Origin: Mastigamoeba balamuthi
Lineage: Eukaryota > Evosea > Mastigamoebida > Mastigamoebidae
Direction of reading: 5' to 3'
NCBI GenBank assembly: GCA_902651635.1
Contig: CACRSC010000004.1
Coordinates: forward strand, 863,646 to 904,219
Length of the DNA stretch: 40,574 nt
Shown: piece by piece, positions 32,539-40,574 of the stretch
Layout of the letters: the number at the start of each line of letters is the position of its first letter
How positions within the stretch are numbered: the stretch's first letter is position 1
Position numbers and translations under genes: made by a program
The notes under the pieces: generated by a model
What the model was told of the DNA's origin: nothing
What the model saw: the letters and a program-made list of their open reading frames with translations, nothing else
Databases searched by the model: none

Positions 32539-32685
32539 GTAGCAGTGCATAGCAGACCCACATGTAGCAGCACGTAGTGGAGGAAGTGTGTAGCAGTGCG
32601 TAGCAGACCCACATGTAGTGTCACGTAGCAGAGGAAGTGTGTAGCAGCGTGTAGTGGACCCACATGTAGCAGTGTGTAGTGAAAG
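32539..32685 (+). repeat. 51-bp minisatellite, ~3 copies (unit A)
   Basis: Units at 32539-32589, 32590-32640 and 32641-~32685 begin GTAGCAG(T/C)G and contain the common core GACCCACATGTAG. They lie in a wider 32410-32745 stretch rich in GTAGCAG and GTAGTGG heptamers. Confidence 0.8.
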
Positions 32686-33719
32686 GCTGAGTTGCAACAG
32701 TGTGTAGCAGAGGCTGCATAGTAGCACATAGTGGAAGTCTATGTGATTCAGTGGCAGATAGTTTTTGAGTTTACATCATTTGTGTGCTGTGCTAGCTGGA
32801 AGACAGGTGAGCAGTAATGCAGAGGGAAGCAGGTTCTCAGAAATCTGCAGCAGATGAGCCTTGTACACAGATGATATCCAGGCAACATCAGAGGGAGCAC
32901 AAGGCATACTGCTGCAGTGCATGTGATAGGTACTACACGTTACAGTATCACCTGCAGAGGGCTGGGCACATGGGCAGTCACCATCGCCCTGAGAAATGGA
33001 ACACAACATCAGGCAGATGGTCTGCTCTGTTCGTTGCAGACAGGGCAGCTGCTTGGAGCCAGGCAAACAAAGTAGCAGAGAACAGCAAGGTGGAAGAGGA
33101 AGAGGACGGCTTGTTACTACAGAAGAAGAAGATCAGTCTCACCAGGCATGCGTACTATTGGAGCTCAAGTACAATTGTGTGACAGCACCCCAGACCAGTA
33201 TGCAGACACTGAGAGAGTAGTACCAGGAGAGAAGAGCAGAGCTGCAGAAGGTAGAGAGAAGCATAGAGAAGAGATGCAAGCAGGTCCTAGAACATCCAGG
33301 GTCTGAAGACTATCTGGGGCCAGTGCTGAAAATAGTACAGTAGTTATTACTATATTCTTAGATATATTCCAGTTTCTAACAACCAGTCACGTATTCAAAT
33401 AACAGTCTTGATCAAGTACACTGAAAAGTTCATAACTAGATTTTATCAAATGTTGGCTAATAAATCCGGTTTTGGCATAGCATAAAGTTGTGAATAAATG
33501 AAATGTAAATTGGTTTTTGCAGTGCACAACACCAAAGATGAGCTTCCGAGTGTTAAATATCGATTCCATTGGATGGTGGTTAAGTACACATAGTTTAGAA
33601 GAGATAGTGATTGATAGTGTAAGCACAAAGTGTTTACTTTGTTCTTTGGGAACGGTAGTTCAAATCCTGTCAGTGAAATAATTTTCCTCAATATGCCTTT
33701 CAAAAACTGTGAGGTACTT

Positions 33720-33975
33720 CTGCTACAGTGCATAGCAGACCCTTCGCTATGCACTATAGTGGAACTATTTGCGTAGCAGACCTTCTGCTACGTGCCACCT
33801 CCACTATGCTGCATAGCGAAAGGTGCTCGAGTGCTTTCTGCTATGCAGCATAGCAGAGGTTGTTATGTAGCAGTGCATAGCAGACCTTTCACTATGTGCC
33901 TCTACACAATTACCCTCTGCTACACAGCGTAGCAGAAGGCACTCGAGTGCTTTCTGCTATGCAGCACAGCAGAGG
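33720..33975. repeat. TAGCAG inverted-repeat cluster with CTCGAG centres (unit A)
   Basis: The palindrome GCACTCGAGTGC near 33934-33945 is flanked by ~30-bp imperfect inverted arms built of CTCTGCTA/TAGCAGAG words. A related CTCGAG centre lies near 33826, and CTGCTATGC-A-GCATAGCAG is a 9-bp perfect hairpin stem near 33838. The cluster sits directly upstream of the broken gene at 34033. Confidence 0.75.
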
Positions 33976-34032
33976 ATATCTGCCTATCACATCATTATTG
34001 ATGTCATTTAACAGCTTTTTCAAAGGTTAAAA

Positions 34033-34800
34033 ATGATGTGCATTAAGAACACACCACGCAAAACCCCCACCAAGAAGCACAAGGACAAGTGCAAGGATAA
34101 GAACAAGGGCTGCACTGGGCCAATTATCACTGTGATACCTCCCCCACCCCAGCAGGACAAAGACCTAGACATCATGCCTCTCAGGAAAGCAGGTATGTAG
34201 CATTCTCCCCTCCCTTCTTTATTCCCACACCACACACCCTTTCTTGATGTTACTTTAGGTGCAGCTGCAGCAGCACCAGTGCAAGCTGCAGCAGCAGCAC
34301 CACGTATCACGGATGGTGAGCAATCTGAGGATGACAATGAGGAGAAGGAGGAGAAGGAGGAGAATGAGAAGGAGAAGGAGAAGGAGATCTCAGCGAATGA
34401 CTACAGGGGCACCTCACGTGCATCAGAGTCTGATGAGAAGCAGAGGAGGGCACTGCAGGAGAGAAGCAGCAGATCTCGGCCCTCATGAAGATGTTGCGTG
34501 ACCTCCTTACCATTTTCACTGCCAAGCCCAGTGAGGAGCGTGCCCACCAGCCCTGCACCTTTGAAGAGGTCAGAGCTGGGTTCAAGGCCATGCAGATGCT
34601 GCTTGGTGCAACTCTGAGTGGCCTCATCATGAGGTACGAAACCCCTCCCTCCATTTTTCCTTGTTCTCCTGGCTCTAATTTAAACTACTTTTTGCAGCAT
34701 AAATGCCCTCACGTGTGCCGTTGAGGCAGACATGCAGTCCAGGGAGCTGACACTCAGAGAGAAGCTGAGGCTCGGCATTCCTGGTGCGTTTTGTTCCCTA
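34033..34800 (+). pseudogene. Broken multi-exon gene of unknown family, copy A
   Basis: ATG at 34033 opens a Lys-rich exon (KNTPRKTPTKKHKDKCKDKN). A 66-nt intron (34193-34258, GTATGT...TTTAG) leads to an Ala-rich then Glu/Lys-rich exon that hits a stop at 34486-34488. The following segment reads on in another frame (SALMKMLRDLLTIFTAKPSEE, then CTFEEVRAGFKAMQMLLGATLS), passes a clean intron 34633-34698 and continues INALTCAVEADMQSRELTLREKLRLGIP, then breaks off at 34800. The frame change sits at GAGAGAAG, consistent with a 2-nt insertion, and is shared with copy B. Downstream exons present in copy B (39630 onward) are missing here. I do not recognise the family. Confidence 0.65.
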
Positions 34801-34861
34801 AAAGCAACATGCTGAAGTGCACACCCTTTCTCTGGGAATAGCTGTGCATGCAGATGGCGTA
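34801..34861 (+). repeat. 61-bp block, empty counterpart of the Tc1 insertion site
   Basis: Matches 40048-40108 at 60 of 61 positions. Here it ends ..GGCGTA and continues TTTAGG; at 40108 the same TA is followed by the terminal repeat of the Tc1/mariner element. The TA at 34860-34861 is therefore the unoccupied target dinucleotide. Confidence 0.85.
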
Positions 34862-35249
34862 TTTAGGTTGTTGTCAGGGGCCGAGTCCTTGTAGCCCAAG
34901 AGAGAGCACAGAACGAGCATCAGGCTGGGCATTGTCTGCCTCAGTGCAGCAATGTACTGAGGGAACTCTGCAGCTCATGTTTCGCAGCATGCATCTGTGC
35001 GATTCTGTCTTCTGTCTATCAATGCCCTTGTACACCTCGAGCTAAGAGCTGAGCCGTTTGTTCTCTCTTCTGAGGTTTCTGACTTGGGCCTCAAGTGCCC
35101 TTACACGGAACAGGTCTGGGCCATCTGACTCGTCTGGGATGTCGGCTGGGCCCAGTTGAGCATGCTGCAGCCACGAGTAGGCCACGCACTGTCACGGGCC
35201 TCCATTTGTGCTGTACCTGCTGTTGTGCCACTGGCAGATAAAATCTGCT

Positions 35250-35553
35250 GGCAGATGACATCAATTTTTGGAAAATTGTTTGGGTCCTTGGGTCCTCCTC
35301 CTGAACCGATGTCAAGCAGCCCGTCCGAGCCAAGTGCCCCCAACAAGGGGAAGCCCAAGGTATGTCACTGTGTTCCCTCTGCACTTACTCGTTCCCCTTC
35401 TAATGCACTCCCAGCCCACTGAGTTTGAAGTTGAATTCGCCCTATACCAACAATATATGCACAAGGTTGAGCAGTGTGAATGCAAGAAGGTGAGTCCGCC
35501 TACATCTTCTGTGCATTCCCCCACGCAGCAGGCCCTGACTACATGCCCTTCAG
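35250..35553 (+). pseudogene. Exon-like fragments of an unidentified gene
   Basis: A frame reading MTSIFGKLFGSLGPPPEPM..., then NKGKPK, ends at a good donor (35360). After a 55-nt intron (35360-35414) it continues PTEFEVEFALYQQYMHKVEQ, and after a 39-nt intron (35490-35528) with QALTTCPS. Splice signals and frame agree, but neither a start nor an end is convincing and no family is recognised. Confidence 0.4.
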
Positions 35554-35880
35554 GTGTGTTCCTACCTTGTTTCTGCTGGCACATACTATGTGCCGGCAGT
35601 TTATAATTTTCCACCAGCAAATACAATGGGTAGGCATGGCTGATTGTCAAAACTCCTAAGAGTTTCACAAGAATCTAAAATAAAAATCTTGAAAAAGCGC
35701 AGCACAGGCAGGGCAGAGTTGTGCACGCTGCCCACCTGCGCCTTATCAGAAGGGGCTCTCGGGGCATTTCCATGCACAGCGAACTCTGTGCGCAGCTTCC
35801 TTGGATTTGATCAACTCTTTGTTCTTTGAAAAGGTCAACTCTTTGTTTTTCCGCAAGAAAAAGCATGCCTACCTGTTGTA

Positions 35881-35965
35881 GCTATGTGCCAGTGGCAGAT
35901 GCTATGTGCTGGCAGCAGATAGTTATGTGCTGGTGGCAGATAGCTATGTGCTGGTGGCAGATGCT
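35881..35965 (+). repeat. ~20-22 bp tandem repeat, about 4 copies
   Basis: Variants of CTATGTGCTGGTGGCAGATAG repeat head to tail. Related TGTGC(C/T)GG(C/T)GGCAGAT-like words occur at about 35229 and 35585. Confidence 0.75.
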
Positions 35966-35984
35966 GATAGTATTTGTTCCACAG

Positions 35985-36673
35985 GTGATGGCTGCACGAC
36001 TACTCCTGCAGCTCCAGTTCAACAGGAGGCCGTGCCAGCTGCTGCTATTGAGCTGGAGCTGTCTCCAGAGCCAGAGAGGCCCAGCAGCAGCAGCTCGAGA
36101 AGGAGAAGGAGAATGGGCAGCATGACGATTCAGAGGCAGAGCTGGACAGGAAGACCGACAAGCACCAGGAGGACGAGGAGAACAAGGGAGATGAGAACAT
36201 GGACGTGGAGGACGAGTGGCCTGCCCCCCCTGCTGATGGCGGGTCGTGGCAGAAGTCCCAGGCCTGGGGACAGCCGCCCGGGATATGGGGAACCGGGTCC
36301 CAGACCTGGGAACAGCCCAGGACATGGGGAACCGGGTCTCAGACCTGGGGAGAGCATGGAGCCTGGGGAACTTCCTCTGCTGCACCAGCATGGGGAGCAC
36401 TCCAGAGTCCTGGAGTGCGGACCAGGCAGCAGGTTGCAGCAGAGGACCCCTGCATCACGGCTTGCCCAGCAGAGTGCTCCAACCAGGAATGGGCTGACCT
36501 CCAGGCCAAGCACCCTCCTCTGCACCCCGCAGACATCACCACCAGCACCAGAACGATTCCCGAGAGAGGGAACACCAGACTGGTAAGAAAAATATTTGTT
36601 TTTGTGTGTCTGACTCAATGCAAACAGACTGGGACAAACCTGCCAGTGGTGGGGTCAATGACTGTCCCGTGCA
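35985..36673 (+). pseudogene. Trp/Gly-rich gene fragment, frame-disrupted
   Basis: An acceptor at 35983-35984 opens a frame DGCTTTPAAPVQQEAVPAAA. Further on, a different frame reads QLEKEKENGQHDDSEAELD, an acidic stretch ending MDVEDEWPAPPADGGSW, and Trp-rich repeats (GTGSQTWEQP, GTGSQTWGEH). An intron 36583-36627 follows. The order Ala/Pro-rich then Lys/Glu-rich recalls exon 2 of the unit A/B gene, so this may be a distant relative. The frame change means it is broken or contains an unseen intron. It runs into the ambiguous base at 36674. Confidence 0.4.
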
Positions 36674-37076
36674 NGTACTGGACTGTATGCTGGTCAACTC
36701 TGCAGTCCTTTTTGCTGATCTTTGTCTGCAATAATTGAAGTTGAGGCAAGGTGGACTGATGCACGTTGATCACATTTACGTTCCGTTGATGCCAAGGGGG
36801 ACTGCACCCCAAGGCAAAGGAATAGCATTTCCCCACTTACCCTCTCGTTACCATACAAATATCAATCAATACATCATCACTTCTTCCTTCTTCCTTGAGT
36901 CTCTCACCCTCATTGGGGCCTCCTGTCCCCACCCCACACATTACTGGGCATCACTGTAGTGGAAGCAACTCCACTACATGCCACTACACAGACCTCTGCT
37001 ATGCACTGTAGCTGAAGCAGAAATGCATAGCGGCATGTAGCAGAAGGTGTGTAGCAGTGTGTAGTGGAGCATGTGT

Positions 37077-37223
37077 GTAGCAGTGCATAGCAGACCCACA
37101 TGTAGCAGCACGTAGTGAAGGAAGTGTGTAGCAGTGCGTAGCAGACCCACATATGGTGGCACGTAGCAGAGGAAGTGTGTAGCAGCGCGTAGTGGACCCA
37201 AATGTAGCAGTGTGTAGTGAAAG
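37077..37223 (+). repeat. 51-bp minisatellite, ~3 copies (unit B)
   Basis: Counterpart of 32539-32685, with a few substitutions (for example GTAGTGAAGG for GTAGTGGAGG). The repeat number is the same, so the copies have not diverged in array length. Confidence 0.8.
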
Positions 37224-37870
37224 GCTGAGTTGCAACAGTATGTAGCAGAGGCTGCATAGTGGCACATAGTGGAAGTCTATGTGATTCAGTGGCAGATAGT
37301 TTTTGAGTTTACATCATTTGTGTGCTGTGCTACCTGGAAGACAGGTGAGCAGTAATGCAGAAGCAGGTTCTCAGAAATCTGCAGCAGATGAGCCTTGTAC
37401 ACAGATGATATCCAGGCAACATCAGAGGGAGCACAAGGCATACTGCTGCAGTGCATGTGATAGGTACTACACATTACAGTATCACCTGCAGAGGGCTGGG
37501 CACATGGGCAGTTACCATCGCCCTGAGAAATGGAACACAACATCAGGCAGATGGTCTGCTCTGTTCGTTGCAGACAGGGCAGCTGCTTGGAGCCAGGCAA
37601 AGTAGCAGAGAACAGCAAGGTGGAAGAGGAAGAGGACGGCTTGTTACTACAGAAGGAGAAGATCAGTCTCACCAGGCATGTGTACTATTGAAGCTCAAGT
37701 ACAATTGTGTGACAGCACCCCAGACCAGTATGCAGACACTGAGAGAGTAGTACCAGGAGAGAAGAGCAGAGCTGCAGAAGGTAGAGAGCAGCATAGAGGA
37801 GAGATGCAAGCAGGTCCTAGAACATCTAGGATCTGAAGACTATCTGGGGCCAGTGCTGAAAAAAGTACAG

Positions 37871-38115
37871 TAGCCTCTGGTCATACCTAACTGTACATGT
37901 TCATTTGCTTTATGAATAAACATATATAAAATCAAAGATCTAGGAGAAAGATATAGCTTTAGAGGGAAAAAAGAATTAGATAGGATTTATTAAATTTGGC
38001 CAACTCTTTTTATTTGATGAATCCCTGTTTCCTGCATAATATTGCTCATAACAGAGTGGTCCTGCAAACACATCTTAAGCAGGTGGTTTAATTCCTAAAG
38101 GCATGAAATGAAATG
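37871..38115 (+). other. 245-bp block present only in unit B
   Basis: Unit A joins directly across this point (33340/33341). The block is flanked by TAG on both sides (37871-37873 and 38116-38118). It is AT-rich, contains ATGAATAAAC, and has no inverted termini. A microhomology-mediated deletion in A or an insertion in B both fit. Confidence 0.8.
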
Positions 38116-38489
38116 TAGTTATCACTATATTCTTAGATATATTCCAGTTTCTAACAACCAGTCACGTATTCAAATAACAGTCTTGATCAAGTACACTGAA
38201 AAGTTCATAACTAGATTTTATCAAATGTTTGCTAATAAATCCGGTTTTGGCATAGCATAAAGTTGTGAATAAATGAAATGTAAATTGGTTTTTGCAGTGC
38301 ACAACACCAAAGATGAGCTTCCGAGTGTTAAATATTAATTCCATTGGATGGTGGTTAAGTACACATAGTTTAGAAGAGATAGTGATTAATAGTGTAAGCA
38401 CAAAGTGTTTACTTTGTTCTTTGGGGACGGTAGTTCAAATCCTGGCAGTGAAATAATTTTCCTCAATATGCCTTTCAAAAACTGTGAGG

Positions 38490-38755
38490 TACTTCTGCTA
38501 CAGTGCATAGCAGACCCTCCGCTATGCACTATAGTGGAACTATTTGCATAGCAGACCTTCTGCTACGTGCCACCTCCACTATGCTGCATAGCAAAAGGTG
38601 CTCGAGTGCTTTCTGCTATGCAGCATAACAGAGGTTGTTATGTAGCAGTGCGTAGCAGACCTTCCACTATGTGCTGCTACACAATTACCCTCTGCTACAC
38701 AGCATAGCAGAAGGCACTCGAGTGCTTTCTGCTATGCAGCACAGCAGAGGATATC
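38490..38755. repeat. TAGCAG inverted-repeat cluster with CTCGAG centres (unit B)
   Basis: Counterpart of 33720-33975, with the CTCGAG centres and the CTGCTATGC-type stems conserved and a few substitutions elsewhere. Confidence 0.75.
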
Positions 38756-38810
38756 TGCCTATCACGCCACTATTGATGTCATTTAACAGCTTTTTCGAAG
38801 GTTAAAAATA

Positions 38811-40018
38811 ATGTGCATTAAGAACATGCCACGCAAAACCCCCACCAAGAAGCACAAGAACAAGTGCAAGAATAAGAACAAGGGCTGTACTGGGCCAATT
38901 ATCACTGTGATACCTCCTCCACCCCAGCAGGACAAAGACCTAGACATCACGCCTCTCAGGAAAGCAGGTATGTAGCATTCTTCCCTCCCTTCTTTATTCC
39001 CATACCACACACCATTTCTTGATGTTTCTTTAGGTGCAGCTGCAGCAGCACCAGTGCAAGCTGCAGCAGCAGCACCACGTATCACAGATGGTGAGCAATC
39101 TGAGGATGACAATGAGGAGAAGGAGGAGAAGGAGGAGGATAAGAAGGAGAAGAAGGAGATCTCAGCGGATGACTACAGGGGCACCTCACATGCATCAGAG
39201 TCTGATGAGAAGCAGAGGAGGGCGCTGCAGGAGAGAAGCAGCAGATCTCGGCCCTCATGAAGATGGTGCGTGACCTTCATACCATTTTCACTGCCAAGCC
39301 CAGTGAGGAGCGTGCCCACCAGCCCTGCACCTTTGAAGAGGTCAGAGCTGGGTTCAAGGCCATGCAGATGCTGCTTGGTGCAACTCTGAGTGGCCTCATC
39401 ATGAGGTACGAAACCCCTCCCCCCATTTTTCCTTGTTCTCCTGGCTTCAATTTAAACTACTTTTTGCAGCATAAATGCCCTCACGTGTGCTGTTGAGGCA
39501 GACATGCAGTCCAGGGAGCTGACACTCAGAGAGAAGCTGAGGCTTGGCATTCCTGGTGCGTTTTGTTCCCTACCCTTTGTTTTTCATATTCTAAAAATGT
39601 GTGTATTATAATAACTTGAAAAGTCCCAGAGCTGGAGAACCTTCCTGCAGACAGGAGGCCCTACACTACTGCTCTGTCTGTGATAATAGCAAGGCCCATT
39701 GTCTCGCAGATAGAGCAGTGGACCAAGGTCAACTACCACCTCCTGTTCATGGAGCACCCTGAGTGGAGGTATTAACTCTTTCCCCTCTCTCTTGTTCTCT
39801 CTACCATGTTTCCTCTGACTTTATCTACAGGTCAGACGTAAGAGAGCACTGCAACGATGCCATTCAGGCTGTCTGTGACTCATCTGAAGGTTATCTGCAA
39901 CTTGCACACAGTGTTTCTGCAGCAGCATGGCCTGCTTGTGTCAGGCCTTGTCTAGCTTGTTTGTTGTTTTTTGATCATACACGAGGCACAGCTGGTGAAA
40001 CAGGTCCCACATGGCTGT
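38811..40018 (+). pseudogene. Multi-exon gene of unknown family, copy B (frameshifted, longer than A)
   Basis: ATG at 38811; first intron 38968-39033; the same premature stop (39258-39260) and frame change as copy A. Beyond the end of copy A it continues across an intron 39556-39629 into ELENLPADRRPYTTALSVII and IEQWTKVNYHLLFMEHPEWR, then an intron 39769-39830 into SDVREHCNDAIQAVCDSSEG. Both splices preserve frame, which supports real former exons. It ends near 40018. The protein would have a Lys-rich N-terminus, an Ala-rich linker, an acidic coiled region and a helical domain; no function is recognised. Confidence 0.6.
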
Positions 40019-40047
40019 AGGGGTTGTATGGCTCCACAGGCAACTGG

Positions 40048-40108
40048 AAAGCAACATGCTGAAGTGCACGCCCTTTCTCTGGGAATAGCTGTGCATGCAG
40101 ATGGCGTA
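40048..40108 (+). repeat. 61-bp flank of the Tc1 insertion (occupied site)
   Basis: Same 61 bp as 34801-34861, with one substitution (G for A within GCACGCCC). Its final TA (40107-40108) is the target-site dinucleotide left of the transposon. Confidence 0.85.
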
Positions 40109-40146
40109 TACAGTCGTGGGCATAATTGACGGACCACACCCACCCC
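40109..40146 (+). mobile_element. Terminal inverted repeat of a Tc1/mariner element (left end)
   Basis: Begins TACAGTCGTGGGCATAATTG immediately after the TA target, in the TACAGT style of Tc1-family termini. The boundary is set by comparison with the empty site at 34860-34861. The other terminus is outside the window, so repeat length is unknown. Confidence 0.8.
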
Positions 40147-40217
40147 AAAATATCTCGCCCAAAAATAGGCACACGAGACAATTGAGAGTGTGACTGTACA
40201 AACAACCTTCTGGGCAT

Positions 40218-40574
40218 TCAGTTTCTTACAGCATTTCCATGAGTGGCAATAACTTGTGCAACCCGATGGGGAATGTCTCCGATGTACTTCCGAATTTCTT
40301 GGGGTGTGAAGGCATTCCACTCCTCTCTGATGTACTGCACGAGCTCTGCTCTATTTCGGGGTCTGCGGTCCCATACACGCTGCTTGAGGGTCTTCCAAAG
40401 GTTCTCTATGGGATTGAGGTCTGCTGAGTATGGAGGCCAGCACATACGATGGTATCCATGTCGGGCAAGCCAATCTTGGATTGATTTTGCTTTGTGTACA
40501 GGATGATTGTCATCCATGAACTTACCTTCCCGAGCACATGCTTTCTGGAAAGAACCCTTCAAGTTCTCCTTGAG
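40218..40574 (-). CDS. Tc1/mariner transposase, C-terminal part (runs off right edge)
   Basis: An open frame on the minus strand from the window edge to a stop at 40218, about 118 residues. It shows the C-terminal part of the DDE catalytic core: MDDNHPVHKAK (equivalent to the family Q/M-DN-P-H motif with the second Asp), CWPPYSADLNPIENLWKTLK (third acidic residue, Glu, in PIENLW), and the C-terminal EEWNAFTPQEIRKYIGDIPHRV. It catalyses cut-and-paste transposition at TA. No stop or frameshift interrupts this part, so the element may be young. The stop codon lies 109 bp inside the element boundary. Confidence 0.93.
   Translation of the reverse strand, partial: LKENLKGSFQKACAREGKFMDDNHPVHKAKSIQDWLARHGYHRMCWPPYSADLNPIENLWKTLKQRVWDRRPRNRAELVQYIREEWNAFTPQEIRKYIGDIPHRVAQVIATHGNAVRN

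Larger units (their letters stand above)
32135..34800 (+). repeat. Duplicated unit A (~2.67 kb direct repeat)
   Basis: Nearly identical, in the same order and orientation, to 36674-39574. Shared contents: a 5' segment (GTACTG..CTGTATGCTGGTCAAC), TAGCAG/TAGTGG minisatellite, a middle non-coding segment, CTCGAG-centred inverted repeats and a broken multi-exon gene. Differences are scattered substitutions, small indels (for example 4 nt at about 33066) and one 245-bp block missing here but present in unit B. Distance between copies is about 4.54 kb. Confidence 0.95.
34862..36673. other. Spacer between duplicated units with gene-like fragments
   Basis: This ~1.8-kb segment has no copy elsewhere in the window. 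It contains two separate exon-like fragments, described in their own entries, and a short tandem repeat. Bases 34862-35230 show nothing I can assign. Confidence 0.5.
36674..39574 (+). repeat. Duplicated unit B (~2.9 kb direct repeat)
   Basis: Second copy of the unit at 32135-34800. Similarity starts at the ambiguous base N (36674) and runs through the minisatellite, middle segment, hairpin cluster and broken gene to about 39574, where unit A has lost sequence. It contains a 245-bp block (37871-38115) absent from A. Confidence 0.95.

Noticed and set aside
32539-32685. CRISPR-like repeat array
   Set aside because: Units are head-to-tail 51-bp tandem repeats with no unique spacers, in a eukaryotic context.
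32372-32729. Cys/Tyr-rich repeated peptides on the minus strand across the minisatellite
   Set aside because: Direct translation of the TAGCAG/TAGTGG repeats in several frames; low-complexity artefact.
32817-33182. 121-residue open frame in unit A
   Set aside because: The matching frame in unit B is broken by a 4-nt deletion and the substitutions show no coding pattern.
33645-33690. AGTTCAAATCC, resembling a tRNA B box (SINE-like), in both duplicated units
   Set aside because: No matching A box or stem pairing at the right spacing; considered coincidental.

Overview
The first ~29.45 kb is a compact, intron-containing nuclear segment of a GC-rich unicellular eukaryote. Short GT-AG introns (about 45-215 nt, donors mostly GTGCG or GTGAG) interrupt conserved eukaryotic genes packed on both strands. 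The gene set (retinoblastoma pocket protein, PH-RhoGAP, Bin3/MEPCE methyltransferase, Rab, PSMD9, MINPP1, MFSD6-like carrier, TMEM18, ELO elongase) fits a free-living protist. An amoebozoan is plausible but is not proven by anything here.

Layout of the gene-dense part: partial armadillo-repeat gene (-, 1-1194); ELO elongase (-); retinoblastoma-family gene (-, 2465-6169), whose upstream region carries a perfect E2F palindrome and is shared with a divergent PH-RhoGAP gene (+); a ~8 kb TPR-rich gene of unknown function (-, 9252-17263), divergent from a rhodanese plus dual-specificity phosphatase gene (+); an F-box protein fused to a polytopic membrane domain (-); Bin3-type RNA-cap methyltransferase, PSMD9, Rab and MINPP1 (all +); an MFSD6-like transporter (-), divergent from TMEM18 (+). 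Neighbours do not form an obvious pathway. The clearest functional link is the pocket protein with its E2F-like promoter element.

At about 29.5 kb the character changes abruptly. The remaining ~11 kb is AT-richer, visibly CpG-poor, and has no conserved cellular gene. It holds a decayed Tc1-family transposase remnant (30.8-31.8 kb), a ~2.7-kb direct duplication (unit A 32135-34800; unit B 36674-39574) carrying minisatellites, CTCGAG-centred hairpin repeats and a broken multi-exon gene of unknown family, and the end of a Tc1/mariner element that runs off the right edge. A 61-bp block at 34801-34861 is the unoccupied counterpart of the Tc1 insertion site at 40107-40108, which fixes the transposon boundary at 40109. 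The only ambiguous base (N, 36674) lies at the start of unit B, and composition breaks at 29.5 kb, so misassembly or contamination has to be weighed against a genuine repeat island.

Apparent coding frameshifts occur in the retinoblastoma gene (near 4195) and in MINPP1 (near 25,210), both in G/C-rich runs.
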